Below the pieces are notes generated by a model. The model saw nothing but the letters and a program-made list of their open reading frames with translations, had not been told where the DNA came from and did no database searches. The position numbers and the translations under genes were made by a program. From contig JASLXP010001033.1 in NCBI GenBank assembly GCA_030740295.1, forward strand, positions 1 through 51,918: a stretch of DNA of 51,918 nt, read 5' to 3'. This DNA is from Planctomycetota bacterium. GTDB lineage: Bacteria; Planctomycetota; PUPC01; JACPCR01. Each line of letters opens with the position of its first letter. Positions within the stretch are counted from its first letter, which is position 1. Below, piece after piece: positions 41,914-50,032 of the stretch.

Positions 41914-42951
41914 ATGGAAATGGCAAAAAAATTCGGCAAGCATTCGATTAACACGACCCCTGATTCCTTTGTGCGAATTCAGGAAGACCGCCTCCTTGAT
42001 TTTTCAGTCAGGTGTTTCGAGAAGTCGGGAATCGACAACGAACATGCAACGCTAATCAGTCGTCTTCTGGTTAACAGCGACCTGCGAGGAATCCGAAGCC
42101 ACGGAACTCGCGCAATGAACGGGTACTGCCACGCGTTTGAGGGGGGGCAGCACAACCCGGCGCCTGATGTGAAAGTGATTCATGAAACGCCAACGTCGGT
42201 AGTGGTCGACGGGGACGGAACACTCGGTTACCTGCCGATGGCGCGGGCGACGGAAGAAGCGATTGCCAAAGCAAAGGAGATTGGAATGGGGATGGGGCTC
42301 GCACGGAACATGGGGCACTATGGCTCAGCGGGCCACTACGCGAGGATGTGCATGGAGGCGAACTGCATCGGCTTTTCAGTTCAGGGCTATCGGGGGATGG
42401 GGAATGCTGCAGGTCAGGAGAGCAAACCTCAGATCGGTTACTGGGGTAACCCGCCGATGTGTTTCGCAATCCCCGCCGGCAAAGAGCCGGCCATGGTTCT
42501 CGACAGCGGAACCTATATCCTGACGGGCATCCCGAGCAGCCCGGAAACGGATGACCTGATGGAGAAGTTCCCTGTGCTCTTTTTCAGAAGTATCGGTTTC
42601 TGTGCGGTATCGAGTCTCTTAGGTGCAGGCCTGGCGGGGGCCGCTCTTCCCGAGACTGCAGACAACGCCAAGTGGCCGGGAAATGGACTTGGCGGAATGG
42701 TCCTCGCCATTAACGTCAGCGCAGTCATATCGGAAGATGCATTTCTTGGAGAAGCGGACCGCCTGGCTCGCGATCTGAGAGATACTCACCAACCGGTCCC
42801 TGGAACAGACGAGGCACTTCTGCCCGGTGCCATCGAGGAACAGCGTGTGGAAGTCCACCGGCGTGAAGGCATCCGCTACGGTCCGGAAGAACAGGCCGAA
42901 TCTCGTAAGGCGAGCGAAAGGTTGGGAGTCCCTCTTCCCTGGGAGGAATGA
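41914..42951 (+). CDS. Ldh_2 family malate/L-lactate-type dehydrogenase
   Basis: This 345-residue NAD(P)-dependent dehydrogenase belongs to the Ldh_2/MDH2 family. It shows DLRGIRSHGTRAM, the histidine-containing NMGHYGSAGHYA, and GGMVLAINVSA in the C-terminal half. Members oxidise malate, L-lactate, ureidoglycolate or 2,3-diketogulonate. The carbohydrate context suggests a sugar acid, by inference. GGGAG at 41908-41912 lies seven bases before a second ATG at 41920, so the true start may be two codons later. It is the last gene of the plus-strand carbohydrate block. Confidence 0.88.
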   Translation: MEMAKKFGKHSINTTPDSFVRIQEDRLLDFSVRCFEKSGIDNEHATLISRLLVNSDLRGIRSHGTRAMNGYCHAFEGGQHNPAPDVKVIHETPTSVVVDGDGTLGYLPMARATEEAIAKAKEIGMGMGLARNMGHYGSAGHYARMCMEANCIGFSVQGYRGMGNAAGQESKPQIGYWGNPPMCFAIPAGKEPAMVLDSGTYILTGIPSSPETDDLMEKFPVLFFRSIGFCAVSSLLGAGLAGAALPETADNAKWPGNGLGGMVLAINVSAVISEDAFLGEADRLARDLRDTHQPVPGTDEALLPGAIEEQRVEVHRREGIRYGPEEQAESRKASERLGVPLPWEE

Positions 42952-43017
42952 AGAAAAGTGGGGGATGATCCCTTAAGACGGCACGGTCGAACTGGCTCTC
43001 GAGCGAGAAATCCAGGC

Positions 43018-46000
43018 CTACTGACTTTCCGCTTTCAGCTTTCCACCATCCAGCCTGAACACATCCACATCCTCTTTTACTTCTCTGGCGAGCCCCACCG
43101 TCGATTCGTGACAGGTGAATAGAAGAATCTGATGGGACTCGGCCAATTCGTACATCGACTCGAGGGTGGACTTTGCCCTCGCCTCGTCGAAGTTGACCAG
43201 AATGTCGTCGAATACCAGGGGGAGCGGCTTTGAGCGGCGGGTGAACTCATTGATAAAACCAAAACGGAGAGACAGGTAGAGTTGCTCGGCTGTCCCGCGG
43301 CTCAGGTGCGCAAAATCCTTCCGTGTACCGTCCGGGGTAATGGCCAGAATGCGGCTCTCGCCGGCCGGTGCACGCAGCTCGGTGTAACGGTTCTGGGTCA
43401 GGCGGCGAAAGAACGTCTCGGCTGATTTCAACACCGCCGGCCTGCGTTCGCGTTCGTAATTATCTCGAGACTTTTCGATGAGTGCTTTTGCCAGCGACAG
43501 CACCGACCACTCGTGGACGTGCTCATTCAGCTTCGCCTTAAGGGATTCGATGTGCAGGCGCAGCCTGGTCTGCGCGTCCGAATCCTGCATGCGGTTCCGG
43601 GTCTCGCTGAGCCGACCGCATTCGTCGACCAATTCCCGCGCACTGGCTTCAAGGGTTGGTATCGTGGCTTCAAACTCGAGCTTCTCATCCACCAATTCCT
43701 GCGGAACGCAATCACAGAGTTCCTCGCACAAGGCATCCAGCGCAGGACCGATGCCCGCGAGCTGCTGGAGCCGCGTTTCGTGTTGGGAGATTTTCTGCAG
43801 GAGTGACCGCCGTTCCGAATAATCAGACCAGCGCTTCCTGAATGCGTCCTCCGAATCCGTATCTGCAGTCCCGAGCAGTTCGCAGAGCTTTTCGTCAACC
43901 CGTTCGCGCTGAACGAGCAGGAGCTTCTGCTTTCGTGTGAGTTCTTCGAGCCGGGAATCCAGCTCGGATGCCCTCTGTCTGCAGTCCTGTGATTCACGTA
44001 GATTCGTGGCCAGGGTCGCCACCTGAACTGAAGTCTCTTGAATTCTGGCCGACAGGCCCACTTTGGCTGCGAGATCGGAAGCCTGTTTTCTGTATGCCTG
44101 GATGGAATCAGACAGGAACTGGTCCTTCTCATTCACGGCCCTCAACTGATCCATGAGTTCTCGCGCTGAGGCGATTCGGTTGAGCATTTCGAAGGCGCCG
44201 CTGGGGCTGATGTTCTCTCTGAGGCCGTTTATCAGAAGGAAATCAATCCATGCACGCCGGGCAGCCTCGTCCCCTTCCCGTTTAGACAGCAGCAGCCTCT
44301 TAGCCTCTTTGGTTTCTAACTTTCGATCCAGAAGATGCTGCCGGGCCGCATTGCAGATGGAACGTGCCTCATCACATCGCTTGCGGTGTTGGATTGACCT
44401 GTCCAATTGACGATCGAGTTCTTCGACGGTGTTTGAAGCGCTTCCGCAGAGCCTCGAAGCCTCTTCCTCGAAATCACGGACACACGACTCCATTTGCTGA
44501 ATCCGTCTCCCCAGGCTTTGAGCGGCGACAAGTTTTTCACGGGCGGAGGACAGATCCGCAAGGACATCCAACGCCTCTGACGGGCTGAGCTCTGGAGGCA
44601 GGTCAGACTCGGTCAGCAACTGCTGAAAGGCACGAACGACTTTATCTCGATCTCCTGTCGCCGTGCCGAGTTCAGCAGCCGCCTGCTCGTGCTCCAATTC
44701 CGCCTTTTCCAGGGATCGCCGCCGCTCGATTCGGCTCTGCAGCTTTCCTGCCTCGGCATCGATCTGAGCTTCCTGCTCATCCAGACCCTCGTGCGTGCAG
44801 TGCTCGACAGGGATATCGAGAGCGCCTGCCATTTCATGAATCTGCAGATCCAATTCTTTGAGTGCCAGCGATTCCGGTTCTCGCTGGTGCTGACGCACCG
44901 TGTCAGATTCTTGCCGCGGAGCGTCAAGACCACGCCCCGTTTTCAAGTGCATGAATGCCGCGATGCCTGAAGCAACGCAGGCCCCCGCGAACAGGATGAT
45001 GCCTGTCCGCAACTCGCCGTTGAGGGCTCCCACGGCCAGGGCAATCAGACCGGCAAGGAGAAAGACCATCGCCGGCCACGATGGGATGCCGGCGCTGGCG
45101 GCTTTCGCCGGCGGATTGTTTTCACCTGCCACAGGGCCTGTCGCGGAGCGCCAGGACCACGTAGCGTCTCGCCTGTAAATCTTCTTTCTCAGGGCGCGCA
45201 ATCCCCGTTTGCGATCTTCGATTTCCTGCCTGGATGCTGCTGTATTCGGGACGTCGTTCTCTTGCGTCCCTTTACATTCCTCGGCTGTTTCCTCCCACTT
45301 CAGTTTTGCTTTTCGCTTGATTTCCTGCGCGTACGCGCAGCGCGCATCGAACTCCTGGATGTCGGATTGATACTTGCGCAGGTCTTCCTTCAGTCCACTT
45401 CGTTCGTCGTGGTGGATTACCTGATTCTCATCCCAGCCGAGATTCTGCAGTGACCGGTCAAGCGGCTCTGCCAACAGCTTGAGCTCGGCCTTCACCGAGG
45501 GCAGATCGTCCCTTGCGCTCTGGTAGACCGAACGCTTTTCAATGACTCGGCGAATGGCCGCTTCATCGGGCGCGTCCTGTGATTCCAGTTCCTCAAGATT
45601 CTGTTCCGCCGCAATGACATTTTCATCAGCCTTTTTCAGAAGTGACTTTTCGTTCTCAAGGCGAAGCGAAGCTTCCTTGTATGCTTCACGGGTCGTGTGC
45701 AGCTTCTCTTCGTGCGAGCGAATCTCTTCTCTAAAAGCGACGGAGAGATCGAACGCGCGCAGGAACTCATCGTCCCATTCCGCTCCAATCTCCTGGTGCA
45801 CGGCTTTGAATTGCCGTTCAAGCGAGAGCATCTCTGCCTTCACCTGCGGCAACTGGCTGATCGCATCTTCAAATCCCTGAAGGCCACGCTCCACAAGCCG
45901 AACCATCGCTGCTGACTGCAAAAGATCTTCATCGACCGCGATGTTCTGACGCTGTCCAATCAATGCAGCGAGGTCGTCCTCCAATTCGGCTGACTGGCGA

Positions 46001-46860
46001 TCGAAAAACTTCAGCTCTGACAGGTGTTCTTCCAGGCGTCGAATTCCATCCTCGGGAAAAGTCTCGATTACGGGAATTTCGCGCAATCGCTCGCGCGCAT
46101 CCTTGAGGGCCACCCACTCCGGCCACGCCTGTTGAAGGAGCTTGACCCGGTCCAGACGGCGCCGGCCTTCCTGAAGTTTCTGTTCGGTTTCATGTAGTTG
46201 AGACTGCAGCGCGCTGATTTCACTGCACAGGCGGCTGTATTCATCAAGGTCGGTTTGGTGCTCGTTGAGGCTCTTGCGGGCGTCATCGAGCTCACCGAGC
46301 AGCACGTTGATTTTTGGATTTCTGCCCCGCGGCGCGAAGAGATCCGAAATCTCCGTGTCGAGATCCTGCAGCACCTGCGGGATGGTAATCCTCCCTGTGC
46401 CCGTGCCCGCGCTGTAAATGGCGTCACGGACCGCGTCATTCTGAAGCGAATCAAAGGACTGCAGTTCGCCGAGGCTGAAGGCGAATACGTTCTCGTATAC
46501 ATCGCGTGTCGCCGCGCCGAGGAGCTGCCGGAATGCATCTTCCCCGCCATCGCTGCCATCGGCAAAGGTGACCCTGACCGGGCCGTGCCCTTTTCCGCTA
46601 TATCGCTCAACAATCGCACGATCCTGTGCTGAGCCGTTCAGGATGAGGCGGCCGCCATGCCGGCCGCCTTTGTGCGGAGGATAAAACTCCCACTTCTTCT
46701 GGCGAGGAAAACCAAACAGTACGGTCCGCAGAAACTGAAGCAGCGTCGTTTTCCCAGCCTCGTTCGTCCCGTGGATGACCGACAGACCGTGTGGAATATT
46801 CGTGAATGAAAACTCATCGAAGTGACCGAAGCCCGAGATGTGGATTTCGTCGATGTGCAC
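43018..46860 (-). CDS. yhaN: YhaN/Rad50-like SMC ATPase with membrane hairpin
   Basis: This 1,280-residue ATPase of the SMC/Rad50 type has Walker A GTNEAGKTT (31-39 from the GTG), long coiled coils, the signature LSRGTAEQLYLSLRFG, and Walker B PLVFDDILVNFDEAR near the C-terminus. Two hydrophobic helices near residues 590-640 form a membrane hairpin in the middle of the coil, as in Bacillus YhaN. The GTG at 46860 starts directly at the first beta strand. The longer frame to 46914 adds 18 residues encoded partly by a short heptamer repeat. The usual nuclease partner YhaO/SbcD is not adjacent. The stop is TAG. Confidence 0.88.
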   Translation of the reverse strand: MHIDEIHISGFGHFDEFSFTNIPHGLSVIHGTNEAGKTTLLQFLRTVLFGFPRQKKWEFYPPHKGGRHGGRLILNGSAQDRAIVERYSGKGHGPVRVTFADGSDGGEDAFRQLLGAATRDVYENVFAFSLGELQSFDSLQNDAVRDAIYSAGTGTGRITIPQVLQDLDTEISDLFAPRGRNPKINVLLGELDDARKSLNEHQTDLDEYSRLCSEISALQSQLHETEQKLQEGRRRLDRVKLLQQAWPEWVALKDARERLREIPVIETFPEDGIRRLEEHLSELKFFDRQSAELEDDLAALIGQRQNIAVDEDLLQSAAMVRLVERGLQGFEDAISQLPQVKAEMLSLERQFKAVHQEIGAEWDDEFLRAFDLSVAFREEIRSHEEKLHTTREAYKEASLRLENEKSLLKKADENVIAAEQNLEELESQDAPDEAAIRRVIEKRSVYQSARDDLPSVKAELKLLAEPLDRSLQNLGWDENQVIHHDERSGLKEDLRKYQSDIQEFDARCAYAQEIKRKAKLKWEETAEECKGTQENDVPNTAASRQEIEDRKRGLRALRKKIYRRDATWSWRSATGPVAGENNPPAKAASAGIPSWPAMVFLLAGLIALAVGALNGELRTGIILFAGACVASGIAAFMHLKTGRGLDAPRQESDTVRQHQREPESLALKELDLQIHEMAGALDIPVEHCTHEGLDEQEAQIDAEAGKLQSRIERRRSLEKAELEHEQAAAELGTATGDRDKVVRAFQQLLTESDLPPELSPSEALDVLADLSSAREKLVAAQSLGRRIQQMESCVRDFEEEASRLCGSASNTVEELDRQLDRSIQHRKRCDEARSICNAARQHLLDRKLETKEAKRLLLSKREGDEAARRAWIDFLLINGLRENISPSGAFEMLNRIASARELMDQLRAVNEKDQFLSDSIQAYRKQASDLAAKVGLSARIQETSVQVATLATNLRESQDCRQRASELDSRLEELTRKQKLLLVQRERVDEKLCELLGTADTDSEDAFRKRWSDYSERRSLLQKISQHETRLQQLAGIGPALDALCEELCDCVPQELVDEKLEFEATIPTLEASARELVDECGRLSETRNRMQDSDAQTRLRLHIESLKAKLNEHVHEWSVLSLAKALIEKSRDNYERERRPAVLKSAETFFRRLTQNRYTELRAPAGESRILAITPDGTRKDFAHLSRGTAEQLYLSLRFGFINEFTRRSKPLPLVFDDILVNFDEARAKSTLESMYELAESHQILLFTCHESTVGLAREVKEDVDVFRLDGGKLKAESQ

Positions 46861-46867
46861 CAGAGCT

Positions 46868-46886
46868 ATGGTTGATGGTTGATGGG
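46868..46886. repeat. Short heptamer repeat (ATGGTTG) at the yhaN 5' end
   Basis: ATGGTTG occurs twice in tandem (46868-46874 and 46875-46881), followed by ATGGG. It lies just upstream of the preferred GTG start of the yhaN-like gene. It is the smallest member of the 7-base-period repeats in the window. Confidence 0.55.
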
Positions 46887-47007
46887 CAACGTCAAGAGAA
46901 TAGTCCATCGCCACAAATAAGCACCCTGAGAGTGCACAAGTTGCAGAATCCGCGAAACATTGCTAAAGGTTCCGCACACTCATGTATGAAGTGTTTACTG
47001 AAGTCAC

Positions 47008-47011
47008 AGGA
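47008..47011 (+). promoter_or_regulatory. Shine-Dalgarno for the nitrite/sulfite reductase
   Basis: AGGA lies eight bases before ATG 47020. A TTG at 47017 is in frame but less likely to be used. Confidence 0.6.
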
Positions 47012-47019
47012 ATGAATTG

Positions 47020-49326
47020 ATGAGCAGTTGGAAAGAGAAACTAGCGGACCTCATGCCGGATGAACTGGCCCGTGAGATCGATATTTTTGAGGCCGAAATC
47101 GTTCGTCGGAAGCAGGGAAAGATCGGTGAAAAGATCTTTGCCGAAACACGTCTTCGCCGCGGTGTATACGGCCAGCGCTACGACAATGGGCAGCGCCACG
47201 ACGGCACGGGGCCACAGCAACTCGAATTTCCATGCGGTGATACCGTAAAGGGCCCGGATACCGTCTGGGACGCGCCTGGAATGATGCGCATCAAGATCCC
47301 CTTCGGCGGGCTCGTCCCCGACCAGGTCGACACTCTTGCCGATCTGGCAGAGGAGTATTCGGACTGCATTCTGCACATCACGACCCGGCAGGATATGCAG
47401 CTTCACTTCGTGCATATTGAAGACACGCCAGACCTCATGCGCCGTCTGGCCGCGGTAGGCATCACGACCCGCGAGGCATGTGGGAATTCCGTGCGCAACG
47501 TCACTGCATGCCCCTTCGCTGGCGTATGCAGAACCGAGCCTTTCGACGTCACCCCCTACGCTGAGGCCTGCATGCGATTCATGCTCGGACATCCGGACAC
47601 GCAGGATTTCGGCCGTAAATTCAAGATCGCCTTCTCAGGCTGCGAAGCCGAAGCATGCGCCCTCACCACCATGCATGATTTGGGTGCGATTGCGCAGGTG
47701 AAAGATGTCAACGGTGAACAGAAACGCGGCTTCAAAGTCTTCGTCGGCGGCGGTCTTGGACCGGTGCCGCATCAGGCGAAGCTCTTCGAGGAATTCCTGC
47801 CCGAAGAAGAATTTCTGCCGACAACTCAAGCTGTTGCGCGTGTGTTCGCTCGACTCGGTGAAAAGGAAAATCGCGGGAAAGCACGCATCAAGTTCCTGGT
47901 CGCCAAGCTTGGGATGGAAGAATTTAAGCGGATAGTTCTCGAAGAAAAGAAGACGATGCCCGAGGACGAACGCTGGACCAGCTACATTCCAGAGGTCTCA
48001 AACTATAGCGAATCCCCGATCAAAGAAGGACAGAAGCTCAATGGTGCGGCCAAACCTGAGGGCTACGAAGAATGGGCCGCGACGAATATCTACGACCAGC
48101 CTCAGGAGGGATACGCCACGGCAATCATCTCCGCGCCCCTCGGTGACTTTACGGCCAGTCAGGCACGCCGCCTCGCGGACCTCGCCAGAAAGTTCAATGG
48201 CGACAACATCCGCCTGACCGTGGAGCAGAATATTGTTTTCCGCTGGGTCAGCGAGGCCGACCTGCCTGAGCTCTATACCGAACTGAAAAAAATCGGACTC
48301 TCCGAGCCTGGCGCCGGCACCATCATCGACATGACCGCCTGCCCGGGCACGGACACCTGCAAGCTCGGCATCGCCTCATCCCGGGGACTTGCCCGCGAAC
48401 TGCGCCAGCGGCTGGCCGAAAATTTCTACAACATGGATGCAGCCGTCCAGAACCTCAAGATCAAGATGAGCGGCTGCTTCAATTCATGCGGGCAGCATCA
48501 CCTCGCCGATATTGGCTTTTACGGGAACAGCCGCACTGTCGGGGAGCACAAGGTGCCGCACTTTCAGGTTTTGCTGGGAGGCCAGTGGCAGGAGAATGCC
48601 GCGTCCTACGGCCTTGCTATCGGAGCCGTTCCCTCCAAACGTGTGCCTGAAGTTGTCAATCACATTACGCAACGTTTCGTGGAGAATCGTGACGGAAACG
48701 AATCCTTCCAGGATTACATCAAGCGCATCGGCAAGAAAGAATGTCGCGCCATGCTCGAGCCATTCATGGAAGTCCCGGCGTACGAAGACGACAGCACTTT
48801 TTACTCCGACTGGGGCGACCCTCGCGAATTTACCATGGGCGACATGGGCGTGGGCGAATGTGCCGGCGAGGTGGTCACCCTCACATCGTTCGAGCTGTCC
48901 TCGGCCGAGCGCATGAACTTCGAGGCCCAGGTCGGCCTCGATGAAGGGGATTTAGAGAAGGCCGACGATATGGCCTACAGATCCATGCTGTCTGCCGCGC
49001 GCACCCTGGTAAAGACCGAATGGCTCGACGTGCCAAATGACCCGGACACCATCATCAAGGAATTCCGCGAGCGCATTTTTGATACCGAGCTTTTTCACGA
49101 CAGATTTGCCGGCGGCAAATTCGCCGGCTACCTCTTCAACCGGTACGAGAATCAGCCGGAAGCCATTACCGAAGATCACGCCAAACGAATCATCGAAGAA
49201 TCACAGCTCTTCATCGAAGCCGCGCACCCCTGTGCCGACAGGCTTGCCGCCAAGAAGTCGGCTGAGATGCAGGCAAGTGGAGATACCGACCTGTTTGGTG
49301 GAATCTCTTCGCTGCCGTCTGAATGA
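47020..49326 (+). CDS. Siroheme nitrite/sulfite reductase with C-terminal extension
   Basis: This 768-residue assimilatory-type ferredoxin-dependent nitrite/sulfite reductase has two NIR_SIR halves. The C-half carries the siroheme/[4Fe-4S] ligands C441-x5-C447 (TACPGTDTCKLG) and C486-x3-C490 (SGCFNSCGQHH). The N-half also has C164-x5-C170 (ACPFAGVC) and C208-x4-C213 (GCEAEAC), where plant-type enzymes have none. After about residue 600 an extra helical region of roughly 150 residues follows GDMGVGECAGEVV; it may be a HEPN-like or binding extension. The six-electron reduction of sulfite to sulfide or nitrite to ammonia is expected; which one cannot be told. It is divergent from yhaN. Confidence 0.9.
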   Translation: MSSWKEKLADLMPDELAREIDIFEAEIVRRKQGKIGEKIFAETRLRRGVYGQRYDNGQRHDGTGPQQLEFPCGDTVKGPDTVWDAPGMMRIKIPFGGLVPDQVDTLADLAEEYSDCILHITTRQDMQLHFVHIEDTPDLMRRLAAVGITTREACGNSVRNVTACPFAGVCRTEPFDVTPYAEACMRFMLGHPDTQDFGRKFKIAFSGCEAEACALTTMHDLGAIAQVKDVNGEQKRGFKVFVGGGLGPVPHQAKLFEEFLPEEEFLPTTQAVARVFARLGEKENRGKARIKFLVAKLGMEEFKRIVLEEKKTMPEDERWTSYIPEVSNYSESPIKEGQKLNGAAKPEGYEEWAATNIYDQPQEGYATAIISAPLGDFTASQARRLADLARKFNGDNIRLTVEQNIVFRWVSEADLPELYTELKKIGLSEPGAGTIIDMTACPGTDTCKLGIASSRGLARELRQRLAENFYNMDAAVQNLKIKMSGCFNSCGQHHLADIGFYGNSRTVGEHKVPHFQVLLGGQWQENAASYGLAIGAVPSKRVPEVVNHITQRFVENRDGNESFQDYIKRIGKKECRAMLEPFMEVPAYEDDSTFYSDWGDPREFTMGDMGVGECAGEVVTLTSFELSSAERMNFEAQVGLDEGDLEKADDMAYRSMLSAARTLVKTEWLDVPNDPDTIIKEFRERIFDTELFHDRFAGGKFAGYLFNRYENQPEAITEDHAKRIIEESQLFIEAAHPCADRLAAKKSAEMQASGDTDLFGGISSLPSE

Positions 49327-49367
49327 CGCGCGCTTAAAACCAGACTACATCAACTGAAAGCTCACCC

Positions 49368-49892
49368 ATGGACATTCAAAAGATAGGCGTCAAGTTCTTC
49401 GTGGAAGATTCGGATGCAGTCGTGCAGAAGGATCTCATCCCGGTTTTCCATTCCTGGATTCAAGAGAAGAGCGTCGACGGGCATCTGCTGATCGACGTGC
49501 ACGATTACTCCCACGTGCCAAACGGGCCGGGCATTCTGCTCGTAGCCCACGAGGGCAATTTCTGTATGGATGAGGAGGGGGGCACTGGCCTTATCTACAC
49601 CCGCAAACAGCCACAGGAAGGCGATCTTCCGGCACGCGTCAAAGGCGTCGTCCAGACTGCGCTCGCCGCCTGCCGCCTCCTGGAATCGGCTGAAAGCCTG
49701 ATCCTGAAATTCAAGACCGACGGATTTGAGGTGATTGCCAACGACCGCCTGGCAATCGAAAATGTTGATGATTCCGCGGCACAGTTGACGGCGGCCGTCC
49801 AATCCGCGGCCGGAGCAGACGCGACAGTGGAAAGGAAGGCAGACTGTGCCAGAGAGCGGCTGGCCCTGGTTGTGCGGGGTGCATCGGTGTAG
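49368..49892 (+). CDS. Conserved-looking hypothetical protein after the reductase
   Basis: This 174-residue soluble protein has alternating strands and helices (LLIDVHDYSHVPNGPGILLVAHEGNF; LKFKTDGFEVIANDRLAI). I do not recognise its family. It starts 41 bases after the nitrite/sulfite reductase stop, on the same strand, and is likely cotranscribed. A linked role in siroheme-enzyme function or sulfur/nitrogen assimilation is inference from position. No signal peptide or cysteine cluster is present. The stop is TAG. Confidence 0.75.
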   Translation: MDIQKIGVKFFVEDSDAVVQKDLIPVFHSWIQEKSVDGHLLIDVHDYSHVPNGPGILLVAHEGNFCMDEEGGTGLIYTRKQPQEGDLPARVKGVVQTALAACRLLESAESLILKFKTDGFEVIANDRLAIENVDDSAAQLTAAVQSAAGADATVERKADCARERLALVVRGASV

Positions 49893-50032
49893 GAAGCAGG
49901 TCTCGCGCGAGCCTGGCATCCTGCGGCCACAGGATGTACTCGCATCTGCGGTCATGGCTGGCGTACTTGTTCGCAGAAAACAAAACGACAGACCTGTGAC
50001 AAAGAAACACCGCGGGCGAGTATGATGCTGCA

